From Rhodococcus coprophilus NBRC 100603 (GTDB lineage: Bacteria > Actinomycetota > Actinomycetes > Mycobacteriales > Mycobacteriaceae), in contig NZ_BDAM01000005.1 of NCBI RefSeq assembly GCF_001895045.1, forward strand, positions 62,001-126,000: a stretch of DNA of 64,000 bases, written 5' to 3'. Both the position numbers and the translations under genes were made by a program. Of this stretch, positions 8,344 through 17,048 are shown in pieces (position 1 is the first letter of the stretch; the number at the start of each line of letters is the position of its first letter). The notes under the pieces were generated by a model, which saw only the letters and a list, made by a program, of their open reading frames with translations, did no database searches and had not been told where the DNA came from.

Positions 8344-10338
8344 ATGGCGAATCTCCTTGCGGATTCACTGAGCCCCTACCTCCGGCAGCACGCCGGCAAT
8401 CCGGTCCACTGGCACGAGTGGGGCGACGCGGCGCTGGCTGAAGCGCGCGAGCGTGATGTGCCGATACTGCTGTCCATCGGCTATGCCGCGTGCCACTGGT
8501 GTCACGTCATGGCGCACGAGTCGTTCGAGGACGATGCCACCGCGGCCGTCATGAACGAGAATTTCGTGTGCATCAAGGTCGATCGGGAGGAACGTCCCGA
8601 TCTCGACGCGATCTACATGAACGCGACCGTCGCGACGACCGGTCAGGGCGGGTGGCCGATGACGTGCTTTCTCACTCCCGACGGTGCGCCGTTCTACTGC
8701 GGCACCTACTACCCGAACACGCCGCGCGGCGGGGTGCCGTCGTTCCAGCAGTTGCTTCACGCGATCGCCGAGACCTGGGACCGCCGTCGCGACGACGTGG
8801 GCGAGGCCGCGGCCGCCATCGTCGCAGAACTGCAGCGCAGCAGCGGTGGCCTTCCTGCCGGTACGAACAAGGTCGACGCCGCGTTGCTCGACGCGGCCGT
8901 GACGGCCGTCGCCCGTGACGAAGACCGTGAACACGGGGGATTCGGCGGGGCACCGAAGTTTCCGCCGTCGAATCTGCTCGAAGGCCTCCTGCGCGGATAC
9001 GAGCGCATCCGCCGGGAGGACGTGCTGGGTCTCGTATCCCGCACCGCGGAAGCGATGGCACGCGGCGGAATCTACGACCAGCTCGGCGGCGGTTTCGCCC
9101 GCTACAGCGTCGATGCGGGCTGGGTGATTCCGCATTTCGAGAAGATGCTCTACGACAATGCCTTGCTGCTGCGGGCATACGCCCATCTCGCGCGGATCAC
9201 CGGTACACCGTTCTTCCGGCGCGTGGCGGAAGAGACCGCCGGCTTCCTCCTGCGCGACCTGCGGACTGCGGAGGGATGCTTCGCGTCGGCACTCGACGCC
9301 GATACCGATGGCGTGGAGGGTCTTACCTACGCGTGGGCACCCGCGCAGCTGACGGAGATCCTCGGTCCCGACGACGGGGCGTGGGCTGCGCGGGTCTTTT
9401 CCATGACCGGCGAAGGAACCTTCGAATCCGGTACGTCCGTGCTGCAACTGCGGGAAGATCCCGACGACCCCGAGCGATTCGCGCGCGTGCGAGAACGACT
9501 GTTCCTGTCGAGGCAGAGTCGGCCGCAACCCGACCGGGACGACAAGGTGGTCACCGCGTGGAACGGCTTCGCCGTCACTGCGCTAGCGGAGGCAGGGGTG
9601 GCGTTCGACGTCCCCGAGTGGATCGACGTCGCCGCGACGTGCGCCCGGGCGTTGCTCGACCGGCACCTCGTGGGCGACCGTCTGCGACGGGCTTCGCTCG
9701 GCGGGGTGGTGGGTGAACCGGCGGGAGTGCTCGAGGACTACGGAGCATTGGTCACCGCCCTGGTGGCTGTGCACCAGGCGACCGGCGACGCGGCCTGGCT
9801 CGCCCCGGCGGTCCGCCTCGCCGACACTGCGCTCGGCGCGTTCGCCGACCCCGACAGCCCCGGAAGCTGGTTCGACACCGCGGACGACGCGACGAAACTC
9901 GTTGCACGACCGCGTGATCCGTTGGACGGCGCCACGCCGTCGGGTGCCTCGCTGATTGCGGAGGCTCTGCTGTCGCTCGCGGCGCTCGACGAGGGTGACG
10001 GGCGGTATGCCACTGCGGCGCATGCGTCTCTCGCTGCCGCGTCGATCCTGCTGGAGCGGGCGCCGCGGTCGGCCGGCCACTGGCTGGCCGTGGCCGAGGC
10101 CGCCGTTCGGGGTCCGGTTCAGATTGCGGTCGCCGGTGGCGGTGACCTTCTGCGGGCCGCGCGCCATATCGCTCCCGGCGGATCGATCGTCGTGGGTGGC
10201 GACCCCGGATCGTCGCCGCTGCTGGTGGACCGGCCGCTCGTCGACGGAATACCGACCGCCTACGTGTGCCGTGGTTTCGTGTGCGATCGTCCGGTCACCT
10301 CGGTGCCCGATCTGCTCGAGGTGCTGGCGGGGTCGTGA
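8344..10338 (+). CDS. thioredoxin-domain protein of the DUF255 / YyaL (SPATA20) family
   Basis: 664 residues, full length for the family. The N-terminal 160 residues are a thioredoxin-like DUF255 domain with C50-H-W-C53 (ACHWCHVM) and the conserved LSPYLRQHAGNPVHWHEWG start. The rest is an (alpha/alpha)6-barrel glycosidase-like region (GGIYDQLGGGFARYSVDAGWVIPHFEKMLYDNALLL). The biochemical role is unsettled; a redox or N-acylglucosamine-epimerase-like function has been inferred for relatives. It sits at the Rv1084 position and ends facing the TetR gene 11 bases away. Confidence 0.9.
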   Translation: MANLLADSLSPYLRQHAGNPVHWHEWGDAALAEARERDVPILLSIGYAACHWCHVMAHESFEDDATAAVMNENFVCIKVDREERPDLDAIYMNATVATTGQGGWPMTCFLTPDGAPFYCGTYYPNTPRGGVPSFQQLLHAIAETWDRRRDDVGEAAAAIVAELQRSSGGLPAGTNKVDAALLDAAVTAVARDEDREHGGFGGAPKFPPSNLLEGLLRGYERIRREDVLGLVSRTAEAMARGGIYDQLGGGFARYSVDAGWVIPHFEKMLYDNALLLRAYAHLARITGTPFFRRVAEETAGFLLRDLRTAEGCFASALDADTDGVEGLTYAWAPAQLTEILGPDDGAWAARVFSMTGEGTFESGTSVLQLREDPDDPERFARVRERLFLSRQSRPQPDRDDKVVTAWNGFAVTALAEAGVAFDVPEWIDVAATCARALLDRHLVGDRLRRASLGGVVGEPAGVLEDYGALVTALVAVHQATGDAAWLAPAVRLADTALGAFADPDSPGSWFDTADDATKLVARPRDPLDGATPSGASLIAEALLSLAALDEGDGRYATAAHASLAAASILLERAPRSAGHWLAVAEAAVRGPVQIAVAGGGDLLRAARHIAPGGSIVVGGDPGSSPLLVDRPLVDGIPTAYVCRGFVCDRPVTSVPDLLEVLAGS

Positions 10339-10348
10339 ACGGGGTACG

Positions 10349-11044
10349 TCACGCCCAGGTCGACTCGGCGCGCGAGCTGAGGAAGTCGCCCGCGCTGGTG
10401 ACGGGTGCCGCGAGCATGCCCGCGCACGCGTCGACGAGGAAATAGGCGAAGCCCGTCCAGTCCGGTTCGACGTGCTCGCGGTCGACGCGTTCTTCGTATT
10501 CGGCGCACGCGTCGATCACCATGTGTCCCAGCAGCCACGACCGGCCGCTGATGACCGTTTCGGGGAGATCCGCCACGCTGGCGCGTGCCCGCTCGATGAG
10601 CTCGGCAATGTCACGGTCCGTGGTGGTGCTCGCGGCGACGGTCTCGATCATCGAGGGCACCGTGCGCAGCTGGCGCAGAAAACGTGCGCGCCAGCTCGGG
10701 ACGGGCAGCGACGCCAACTGGTCGGTGAGGGGAACGACGAGGCAGCTCAGCAGGTCTCGTAGATCCGGCTCGGGCCCGAGCATCTCGATCAACTCCCGGC
10801 GGCGGCGGTGCGCGTCGTCGGAATAGCGCATCATTGTCGCGCGTACGAGGGCGTCGCGGCTGCCGAAGTGATAGTTGACGGCGGAATGGTTGGCGTTGCC
10901 GGCGTGCTCGGCGATCCGCCGGTTCGACACCGCGTCCACGCCGAACGTGGCGAAGAGTTCTTCGGCCGAATCGAGCAGTGCTCGTCTTGCCTGGTCGCCG
11001 TATGTGCCCACGGTCGGGTCTGCCGCCTCTCTGTCTCGGGTCAC
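10349..11044 (-). CDS. TetR-family transcriptional regulator
   Basis: 231 residues. The N-terminal helix-turn-helix is classic TetR: ARRALLDSAEELFATFGVDAVSNRRIAEHAG followed by NHSAVNYHFGSRDALV (about 20-70). The C-terminal ligand-binding domain is helical and unassigned. It is divergent from the large duplicated membrane protein at 11186, with a 141-bp gap containing an inverted repeat. The usual expectation is that it represses that neighbour and itself, and that the membrane protein exports or handles the inducer. The ligand is unknown. Confidence 0.88.
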   Translation of the reverse strand: MTRDREAADPTVGTYGDQARRALLDSAEELFATFGVDAVSNRRIAEHAGNANHSAVNYHFGSRDALVRATMMRYSDDAHRRRRELIEMLGPEPDLRDLLSCLVVPLTDQLASLPVPSWRARFLRQLRTVPSMIETVAASTTTDRDIAELIERARASVADLPETVISGRSWLLGHMVIDACAEYEERVDREHVEPDWTGFAYFLVDACAGMLAAPVTSAGDFLSSRAESTWA

Positions 11045-11093
11045 CCGGTGTGACCGTCGCCGAGGGGACGAATATCACCACCGCTCGGTTTGA

Positions 11094-11128
11094 TGACTTT
11101 AAGACATGCAGCGTAACTTATTGAGTCA
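11094..11128. promoter_or_regulatory. inverted repeat in the TetR/membrane-protein divergent gap
   Basis: Outer arms TGACT and AGTCA with inner AAG and CTT form a spaced, slightly asymmetric inverted repeat over about 35 bp in the AT-rich centre of the divergent intergenic region, where promoters for both genes must lie. It is the best candidate for the TetR operator. Confidence 0.4.
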
Positions 11129-11185
11129 GTCGGCGTATTTCTGGTTTCGGGAATCTCGCCGAGCCGGATACCGAGGAGATTCCAC

Positions 11186-13270
11186 TTGACCGACACAATC
11201 GCGTCCGACACGAGCAGCTCACCGGGAAGTGACGCCGCCGAGGCCGACCTCGCGCGCGCCCGCAAGGAACACATCGGGCGCTACGTCGCGATGATCCTGC
11301 TGCCCTTCGTGATGGTCGCCATGATGATCACGGGTTACCTCGCGGCCATGCACTCACCGGCCCCCAACAACATGCCGATCGCGGTGGCCGGAGCGTCGCA
11401 ACAGGCCGGGGAGTTCGCCCGGGCTCTCGAGGCGGCCGATCCCGACGCCGTGGACGTCCGGGTCGTCTCGGACGACGCCGCTGCGCGTGACCTCGTGCTC
11501 GCCCGCGAGGTCTCCGGTGCGGTGTCGCTGGGAGCCGACGGCACGGCGACCGTGTACACGGCAGGCGCAGCCGGTGCCTCGCAGTCGTCCATGGTCGGCG
11601 GTCTGCTCGCACCACCGGTGCTGGGACAGGGCCTCGATCTGGTGGTCGAGGATCTCGCTCCGCTGCCTGCACACGACACCGCCGGACTGGCGGCGATGTT
11701 CATGGCCACCGCACTGATGCTCGCGGGCTACATGCCGCTCAGCGTCATGCTGTCGAACTCTCCGGAACTCCTGCGGATCCGGCGTGTGGTCCCGTTACTG
11801 GCGGGATGGTCCGCCCTCATCGCCTTCCTGGTGTGGCTCGTGGCCGGCCCGGTTCTCGGTGCGGTCGAGGGCCACACTGCCGCGGTCCTGGGCATTTCCT
11901 GGCTGTCGGTCTTCGCGGTCGGCGCGGTGCAGTTGTTCCTCACCCGAATCCTCGGGCCGATGGCGGTGATCGTCGGCATGTTGTTCCTGATGGTCCTCGG
12001 CGTTCCGGCGTCCAACATGGGTATGTCCGTACATGCGCTGCCGGGGCTGTATGCGACTCTGCACGGTTTCCTGCCGACCGCGGCCACCGGTGAAGCGCTG
12101 CGTTCGGTCCTGTACTTCGGCGGCGACGGCCTCGGCGGTCACTTGCTGGTACTCGCGGTCGGAGCGGTGCTCGCGCTTGCCGCGACCGTGGGTGTCGACG
12201 CCCTGAAGCGTCGCCGCAATCCCGACGCCGGTGACCCCGAGATCACGTTGCCGTCGCTGACGGCGGGACCGCGTCCCGCGAGCAACCGCGTCCGGTACGT
12301 GACGCTGGCGTTCTTCCCGCTGGGCATGGTCGTGATGATGCTCTCGTTCATGCTCGGTGCGATGTATCAGCCGGCTCCGCGCGACATGCCCGTCACCGTG
12401 GTGGCCGCGACCACCGAGCAGGCGGAGCAGGTGATCGCCGGGCTGGAAGAGAACATGACCGGTCTCTTCGCCCTGGAGGCATCCGACTCCCTGGACGAGG
12501 CACGCGCCGCCGTCCAGGACCGGACGGCTGTCGCCGCGTACGTCCTGCCGTCCGCGACGTCACCCACCGCGACCCTCGTCACCAACGAAGCCGCGGGTGT
12601 GAGCCAGCAGCAGGTCGTGTCGACGGTCTTCGGTCAGGTGGCTGCCGGTTCGCAGATGCCGCTCACCGTCGAGAACCTCACGCCGCTGCCGGGCGCCGAC
12701 TCCATGGGAACGGTCACGCTCTACGTCGCGATGGGCTGGATCATGTCCGGGTTCATGCTCGTCGTGGTTGCGGGCAGCGCACAGCCCGCCGCGATGCGGC
12801 TGCGTCGGTTCCTGCCCATCGCCGCCGGATGGTCGGTATTCATGTCGGCTGTCATCTGGGTCATCGCCGATCCGATCGTGGGGGCCGTCGACGGCCACTT
12901 CTGGCCGCTGTTCGGCACGGGAATCGTCGCGATCTTCTCGACTGCGCTGTTCACCGCCGTTCCGGCGCGACTGTTCGGGTTGCTGGCGGTGCTCCCGGCG
13001 GTAGCCATCCTCATGTTCCTGGGTGTCCCCGCGTCCAACGGTGCGCTGTCGGTGTACATGACTCCGGAGATCTTCACGACGCTGCACGCCGTACTGCCGA
13101 TGCCGGCCGCCGTGGAGTCCGTCCGGTCGATTCTCTACTTCGGCGGCGACGCGGTCGGAAGCCACCTCGTGACCTTCGCGATCTGGGGGGCGGCTTCGCT
13201 CGCGTGCGTCGTCGTGATCGACGCCGTGCGGGCGCGGTCGGCAGCCCGGAAGCAGGCTGTCGAGGCCTGA
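11186..13270 (+). CDS. internally duplicated YhgE/Pip-like or ABC-2-type membrane protein
   Basis: 694 residues made of two tandem homologous halves (about 25-350 and 365-690). Each half has one N-terminal membrane helix, an extracytoplasmic domain of about 150 residues (MPIAVAGASQQAGEFARAL in the first, MPVTVVAATTEQAEQVIAGL in the second), then about five helices ending in conserved LGVPASN and SVLYFGGD/SILYFGGD segments. The topology resembles YhgE/Pip and ABC-2 permease subunits, but no ATPase is encoded nearby. The start is TTG at 11186, with GAGGAG 7 bases upstream. Divergent from a TetR gene. A half-size relative with the same arrangement lies at 51827. Probable efflux or secretion role, substrate unknown. 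Confidence 0.8.
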   Translation: MTDTIASDTSSSPGSDAAEADLARARKEHIGRYVAMILLPFVMVAMMITGYLAAMHSPAPNNMPIAVAGASQQAGEFARALEAADPDAVDVRVVSDDAAARDLVLAREVSGAVSLGADGTATVYTAGAAGASQSSMVGGLLAPPVLGQGLDLVVEDLAPLPAHDTAGLAAMFMATALMLAGYMPLSVMLSNSPELLRIRRVVPLLAGWSALIAFLVWLVAGPVLGAVEGHTAAVLGISWLSVFAVGAVQLFLTRILGPMAVIVGMLFLMVLGVPASNMGMSVHALPGLYATLHGFLPTAATGEALRSVLYFGGDGLGGHLLVLAVGAVLALAATVGVDALKRRRNPDAGDPEITLPSLTAGPRPASNRVRYVTLAFFPLGMVVMMLSFMLGAMYQPAPRDMPVTVVAATTEQAEQVIAGLEENMTGLFALEASDSLDEARAAVQDRTAVAAYVLPSATSPTATLVTNEAAGVSQQQVVSTVFGQVAAGSQMPLTVENLTPLPGADSMGTVTLYVAMGWIMSGFMLVVVAGSAQPAAMRLRRFLPIAAGWSVFMSAVIWVIADPIVGAVDGHFWPLFGTGIVAIFSTALFTAVPARLFGLLAVLPAVAILMFLGVPASNGALSVYMTPEIFTTLHAVLPMPAAVESVRSILYFGGDAVGSHLVTFAIWGAASLACVVVIDAVRARSAARKQAVEA

Positions 13271-13290
13271 ACACCGGTTCTTCCACCCGG

Positions 13291-13318
13291 CCGGCGATGC
13301 GCACCCGCGCGTCGCCGG
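13291..13318. terminator. hairpin between convergent genes
   Basis: CCGGCGA and TCGCCGG arms extended by GCGC/GCGC give a roughly 12-bp stem with an ACCC loop. It sits between the stops of the duplicated membrane protein and the MscS gene and could end transcription from both sides. Confidence 0.6.
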
Positions 13319-14248
13319 TCAGGGGGTTGCGGGGGCCAGTAACACTGTCGGCGAACCGATTTCGTCCTGCTCGAACGCCTCGAGTACGGCACGGGTGAGC
13401 GAGCGACGCACACCCCACTGCTTGCCGGCCCGCACGCGCACCGTCAGACGCAGGGTCACTGCGCCGGCGATCACGGAATTGACGCCGAGCAACTCGGGCT
13501 TGTCGAGCACGTCGGGTGCGATGTCGTCGCCTTCCACGCGGTCGAGCACCGCACGCAACGCCACCTGGCAGGCTCGGTGCACGTTGGCGGTCGGAGCGAT
13601 CGGAATGTCGACGACGGCGACCGCGTGCCCCTGGCTCATGTTGCCGACCCTGAGGATTTCGCCGTTGCGGCAGAACCACAGGGTCCCGTCGATGTCGCGG
13701 ATGGTCGTCACCCGAAGTCCCACCGATTCGACCGTGCCCACGGCGTCGCCGACGTCCACCACGTCACCCACGCCGTACTGGTCTTCGAGAAGCATGAACA
13801 TTCCCGAGATGAAGTCGCGGACGAGATTCTGGGCGCCGAAACCGAGCGCTACACCGGCGATCCCGGCCGACGCGATGAACGGCGCGACATTGAATCCCAG
13901 GCTGTCGAGGGTCTGCAACACGGCCCAGACCAGCACGATGATCGACACGCCCGATTTGAAGACCGATCCGATCGTCTGTGCGCGCTGCGCGCGACGTTCG
14001 CGTGCGGTCGGGTCGCCGGGGGGCTTGCCGGCCCGTTGCTGAAGCGGCTTGAGGATGGAGCGCCGGGGTCCCTTGGAAGGATCGCGGGGCTTGGTCATCC
14101 GGTCTATGAGGCGGTGCAGCACGAACCGCAGCACGATCGCCGCGAGGATGTAGCCGGCGATCGCAAGTGGACGCTCGATGAGCCACTCACGGTTGGTCTC
14201 GGTCAGTTCGAAGGCCAGGTTCTGGGTCGGCAGATTCGACATAGACAT
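13319..14248 (-). CDS. small-conductance mechanosensitive channel (MscS family)
   Basis: 309 residues. Membrane helices are at about 30-50 and 95-115, then the pore-lining TM3 (FIASAGIAGVALGFGAQNLVRDFISGMFMLLEDQYGVGDVVDVG) with the Gly/Ala-packed helix and the RDxxxG/DQYxVGD signature. A beta domain (VGLRVTTIRDIDGTLWFCRNGEI) and a C-terminal alpha-beta domain follow. It would open under membrane tension to release solutes during hypo-osmotic shock. The start MSMSNLPTQ at 14248 fits; TACACT 8 bases upstream on the same strand suggests a leaderless transcript. The same frame stays open far upstream, but that part is not protein-like. Confidence 0.9.
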   Translation of the reverse strand: MSMSNLPTQNLAFELTETNREWLIERPLAIAGYILAAIVLRFVLHRLIDRMTKPRDPSKGPRRSILKPLQQRAGKPPGDPTARERRAQRAQTIGSVFKSGVSIIVLVWAVLQTLDSLGFNVAPFIASAGIAGVALGFGAQNLVRDFISGMFMLLEDQYGVGDVVDVGDAVGTVESVGLRVTTIRDIDGTLWFCRNGEILRVGNMSQGHAVAVVDIPIAPTANVHRACQVALRAVLDRVEGDDIAPDVLDKPELLGVNSVIAGAVTLRLTVRVRAGKQWGVRRSLTRAVLEAFEQDEIGSPTVLLAPATP

Positions 14249-14322
14249 CGTTGGCGAGTGTACAAATCTGTGACCAGTGGGGCAGATGGTGTGAGATGTG
14301 ACACTCGAGCGTTTCGGGGGGC

Positions 14323-15000
14323 TCAGCCGAACACGACGAGCCAGACCGCGACCGCATGGCACAGCGCGGCGAGCACTGTGGCGGCATGGAAGAACTCGTG
14401 ATAACCGAACGTCGAGGGCCATGGGTCCGGCCACTTGGTGGCATACAGGATGGCACCGGCGCTGTAGAGCAGCCCACCCGCCAGCAGGAGCAGCATCGGT
14501 GCCATGCCCGCTTCGGCGACGAGATCGCCCGCGACGGGCACGATGGCCCATCCGAGAAGTAGGTAGAGGGGAACGCCGACCCATCGGGGCGCGGTCGGCC
14601 AGAGCATCTTCAGTGCCACTCCCGCGACGGCCCCTGCCCACACCACGATGAGGAGTGTTCTGCCGGTGGCGGGCGGAAGTGCCAGCATGGCGAAGGGTGT
14701 GTAGCTCCCTGCGATGAAGACGAAGATCATGGAGTGGTCGGCGCGCTTCATCCACATGCGGGCGTGGGGATTCCTCCAGTGAACCCGGTGGTAGAGCGCG
14801 CTCACCCCGAAGACGCCGCAGACCGTCAGGCTGTAGATCGCGGTGGGTAGGCCTGCGCCGGGACGATCGGCGAAGAACACAGCTCCGAGCACAAGCGCTA
14901 CGCCCGCGACGGCGGAGACGCCGAACGCCCAGAGGTGGATCCACCCGCGCATACGGGGTTTGACCGGCAGTTCCTCGATCCCGAAAGCCGTCATGAACAC
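14323..15000 (-). CDS. hemolysin III / PAQR-family membrane protein
   Basis: 225 residues with seven predicted membrane helices and the family marks: SALYHRVHW (about 69-77, conserved His), HSMIFVFIAGSYTPF (about 88-102) and a C-terminal GYHEFFHAATVLAALCHAVAVW with the paired histidines. This is the bacterial HlyIII/YqfA branch of the PAQR superfamily; suspected metal-dependent hydrolase activity on lipids is an inference from the family. The start could be ATG 15000 or ATG 14994 (MTAFGIEELP). It is divergent from uppS, as Rv1085c is from Rv1086, and an 18-bp palindrome lies immediately upstream. Confidence 0.9.
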   Translation of the reverse strand: MFMTAFGIEELPVKPRMRGWIHLWAFGVSAVAGVALVLGAVFFADRPGAGLPTAIYSLTVCGVFGVSALYHRVHWRNPHARMWMKRADHSMIFVFIAGSYTPFAMLALPPATGRTLLIVVWAGAVAGVALKMLWPTAPRWVGVPLYLLLGWAIVPVAGDLVAEAGMAPMLLLLAGGLLYSAGAILYATKWPDPWPSTFGYHEFFHAATVLAALCHAVAVWLVVFG

Positions 15001-15025
15001 GCCCCACCTTCTGTACTCGTTGGTA

Positions 15026-15043
15026 ACCTACGGACCCGTAGGT
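15026..15043. promoter_or_regulatory. 18-bp operator-like palindrome upstream of the hemolysin III gene
   Basis: ACCTACGGACCCGTAGGT: perfect 8-bp arms with an unpaired AC centre. It lies 26 bases upstream of the hemolysin III ATG and about 110 bases before uppS. The size and symmetry are those of a TetR-family operator; the cognate regulator is not evident. Confidence 0.6.
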
Positions 15044-15127
15044 CGAGTTTCGACGACACGATACCCCGGCCGGGCGTCCATGGAACGGCAGTGTGACCAC
15101 CGCCGCGAGCTGCCCTGTGGGTGGGCG

Positions 15128-15133
15128 TAATGT
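15128..15133 (+). promoter_or_regulatory. -10 box upstream of uppS and a five-codon minicistron
   Basis: TAATGT ends 7 bases before a GTG at 15141. That GTG opens a five-codon frame (GTG GTG ATG ACG GGG TGA) whose TGA overlaps the uppS GTG as GTGA. It could be a leaderless minicistron that couples translation into uppS. Confidence 0.4.
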
Positions 15134-15154
15134 GACCCACGTGGTGATGACGGG

Positions 15155-15922
15155 GTGAGCGCTCGAGGCGTGTTGTACCGACTCTACGAGCGCCGGTTGC
15201 TCAGGCAACTCGAAGGCGCCCAGCGTCCGTGCCATGTCGCGGTGATGTGCGACGGCAACCGTCGCTGGGCCCGGGAGAACGGGTTCACCGACGTCAGTCA
15301 CGGGCACCGCGAGGGCGCGAAGAAGATCGCCGAACTGCTCGGCTGGTGCGACGCCGCCGGGATCGACACCGCGACGATCTACCTGCTCTCGACCGAGAAT
15401 CTGCGCCGCGACCCGGAGGAACTCGACGTCCTGCTCGAGATCATCGCCGACGTCGTCGAGGAGATCTCGGCGCCGGGCCAGAACTGGAGCGTGAAGATCG
15501 TCGGCGCACCCGATCTGCTGCCCGAGGATCATGCGAAGCGGTTGCGCGACGCGGCCGCGAGCACCGCCGGACGCACCGGGACGCACGTCAACGTGGCCGT
15601 CGGGTACGGCGGCCGGCAGGAGATCGTCGACGCGGTCCAGTCCTTGCTCCGCGACAAGAACGCCGAGGGCCTCACCGGTACCGACCTCATCGAATCGGTG
15701 ACCGTCGATGCCGTCGACGATCACCTCTATACCTCCGGGCAGCCCGATCCCGATCTCGTCATCCGGACCTCGGGGGAGCAGAGGTTGTCGGGCTTCCTCT
15801 TGTGGCAGAGCGCGTACTCCGAGATCTGGTTCACCGAGGCGTACTGGCCGGAGTTCCGGCGCGTCGACTTCCTCCGTGCGCTGCGTGACTACGCGGCACG
15901 GCACCGGCGCTTCGGGATCTGA
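15155..15922 (+). CDS. short-chain cis-prenyl diphosphate synthase (UppS family)
   Basis: 255 residues, homologous in order and sequence to mycobacterial Rv1086, the Z,E-farnesyl diphosphate synthase that feeds decaprenyl phosphate synthesis for the wall. The catalytic Asp is in CDGNRRWAR (D33), followed by HREGAKK and the C-terminal DLVIRTSGEQRLSGFLLWQSAYSE substrate loop. Family members also make longer undecaprenyl/decaprenyl chains, so product length is inferred from synteny. GTG 15155 is the first usable start in frame; no ribosome binding site is clear and translation may depend on the overlapping minicistron. Confidence 0.9.
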   Translation: MSARGVLYRLYERRLLRQLEGAQRPCHVAVMCDGNRRWARENGFTDVSHGHREGAKKIAELLGWCDAAGIDTATIYLLSTENLRRDPEELDVLLEIIADVVEEISAPGQNWSVKIVGAPDLLPEDHAKRLRDAAASTAGRTGTHVNVAVGYGGRQEIVDAVQSLLRDKNAEGLTGTDLIESVTVDAVDDHLYTSGQPDPDLVIRTSGEQRLSGFLLWQSAYSEIWFTEAYWPEFRRVDFLRALRDYAARHRRFGI

Positions 15923-15940
15923 GTCTGCGCGAGCAGAGGC

Positions 15941-16879
15941 TCACAGCTTCCGGAGTCGAAGCCGGTTGATCGAGTGATCGGAGTCCTTGCGCAGCACGAG
16001 GGTCGCGCGCGGGCGGGTGGGCAGAATGTTCTCCACCAGATTCGGCAGGTTGATCGAGTGCCAGATCTCCTTCGCGGCGCTGATCGCGTCGCGGTCGTTG
16101 AAGTTCGAGTAGTGGTGGAAGTGCGCTTTCGGATCGGCGAACGACGTCTTCCGGAGCGCGAGAAAGCGCTCCACGTACCACTGTTCGATGTCCTCGATAC
16201 GGGCGTCGACGTAGATCGAGAAATCGAAGAGGTCCGAAACCATCAGTCGCGGACCGGTCTGCAGCACGTTGAGGCCCTCGATGATGAGGATGTCCGGTTG
16301 CCGCACGATGTGGTATCGGCCCGGGATGATGTCGTACGAGGTGTGTGAATAGATCGGCGCCGTGACTTCTTCGGCGCCCGATTTGACCTCTGTGACGAAG
16401 CGGAGGAGCTTCCGTCTGTCGTAACTTTCGGGGAACCCCTTGCGATGCATGATGTTTCGTCGCATGAGTTCCCTCGACGGGTACAGGAACCCGTCGGTGG
16501 TCACCAGATCCACCCGCGGATGGTGTTCCCACCGCGCGAGGAGGGCCTGCAGCACACGAGCCGTGGTGGACTTGCCGACCGCGACCGATCCTGCGACACC
16601 GATCACGAACGGCACCTGCTGGTCCGGGTGCTTCTCCCCGAGGAACGTGGCGGTCGCGGCGAACAGTCGCTGCCGCGCGGCGACCTGCAGGTGGATCAGT
16701 CGCGCAAGCGGCAGATACACCTCTGCGACCTCGGCGAGGTCGATCTGCTCGCCGAGCCCCCGGAGACCGATCAGTTCGTCCTCGGTGAGGACGAGCGGCG
16801 TCGACTTCCGCAGGGTGCGCCACTGCTTCCGGTCGAACTCGATGTAGGGGCTGGGTTCGCTCAGACGAGCCATCGGCAC
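15941..16879 (-). CDS. coaA: type I pantothenate kinase
   Basis: 312-residue P-loop kinase of the prokaryotic PanK-I type, phosphorylating pantothenate in the first committed step of coenzyme A synthesis. The Walker A motif [12 protein letters not shown] is at 94-105; the [12 protein letters not shown] start, [10 protein letters not shown] (about 133-142) and EGLNVLQTG segments are family hallmarks. The ATG at 16879 has a GAGGGA ribosome binding site. It faces uppS tail to tail. Position and neighbours match Rv1092c next to glyA. Confidence 0.95.
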   Translation of the reverse strand: MPMARLSEPSPYIEFDRKQWRTLRKSTPLVLTEDELIGLRGLGEQIDLAEVAEVYLPLARLIHLQVAARQRLFAATATFLGEKHPDQQVPFVIGVAGSVAVGKSTTARVLQALLARWEHHPRVDLVTTDGFLYPSRELMRRNIMHRKGFPESYDRRKLLRFVTEVKSGAEEVTAPIYSHTSYDIIPGRYHIVRQPDILIIEGLNVLQTGPRLMVSDLFDFSIYVDARIEDIEQWYVERFLALRKTSFADPKAHFHHYSNFNDRDAISAAKEIWHSINLPNLVENILPTRPRATLVLRKDSDHSINRLRLRKL

Positions 16880-17048
16880 TGTCCCTCGACCCCGGGCGAT
16901 TCGTCAGCACATCCCACGGTGAGGGGGCGGCGATGCATGTCCATGGAACGAATTGTGCTCGCAGACACAGCGCGATGCCTCGTCGGGGTCCCCGTGGTGC
17001 GGTGCAGGGCGGACCCAGGGGCGCGGCGAAGGGCTAAGGTGGCACGTT

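Noticed and set aside
14249-15904. Upstream extension of the MscS frame by about 550 codons
   Set aside because: Runs antisense through the uppS gene and alongside hemolysin III; the MscS family start is at 14248.
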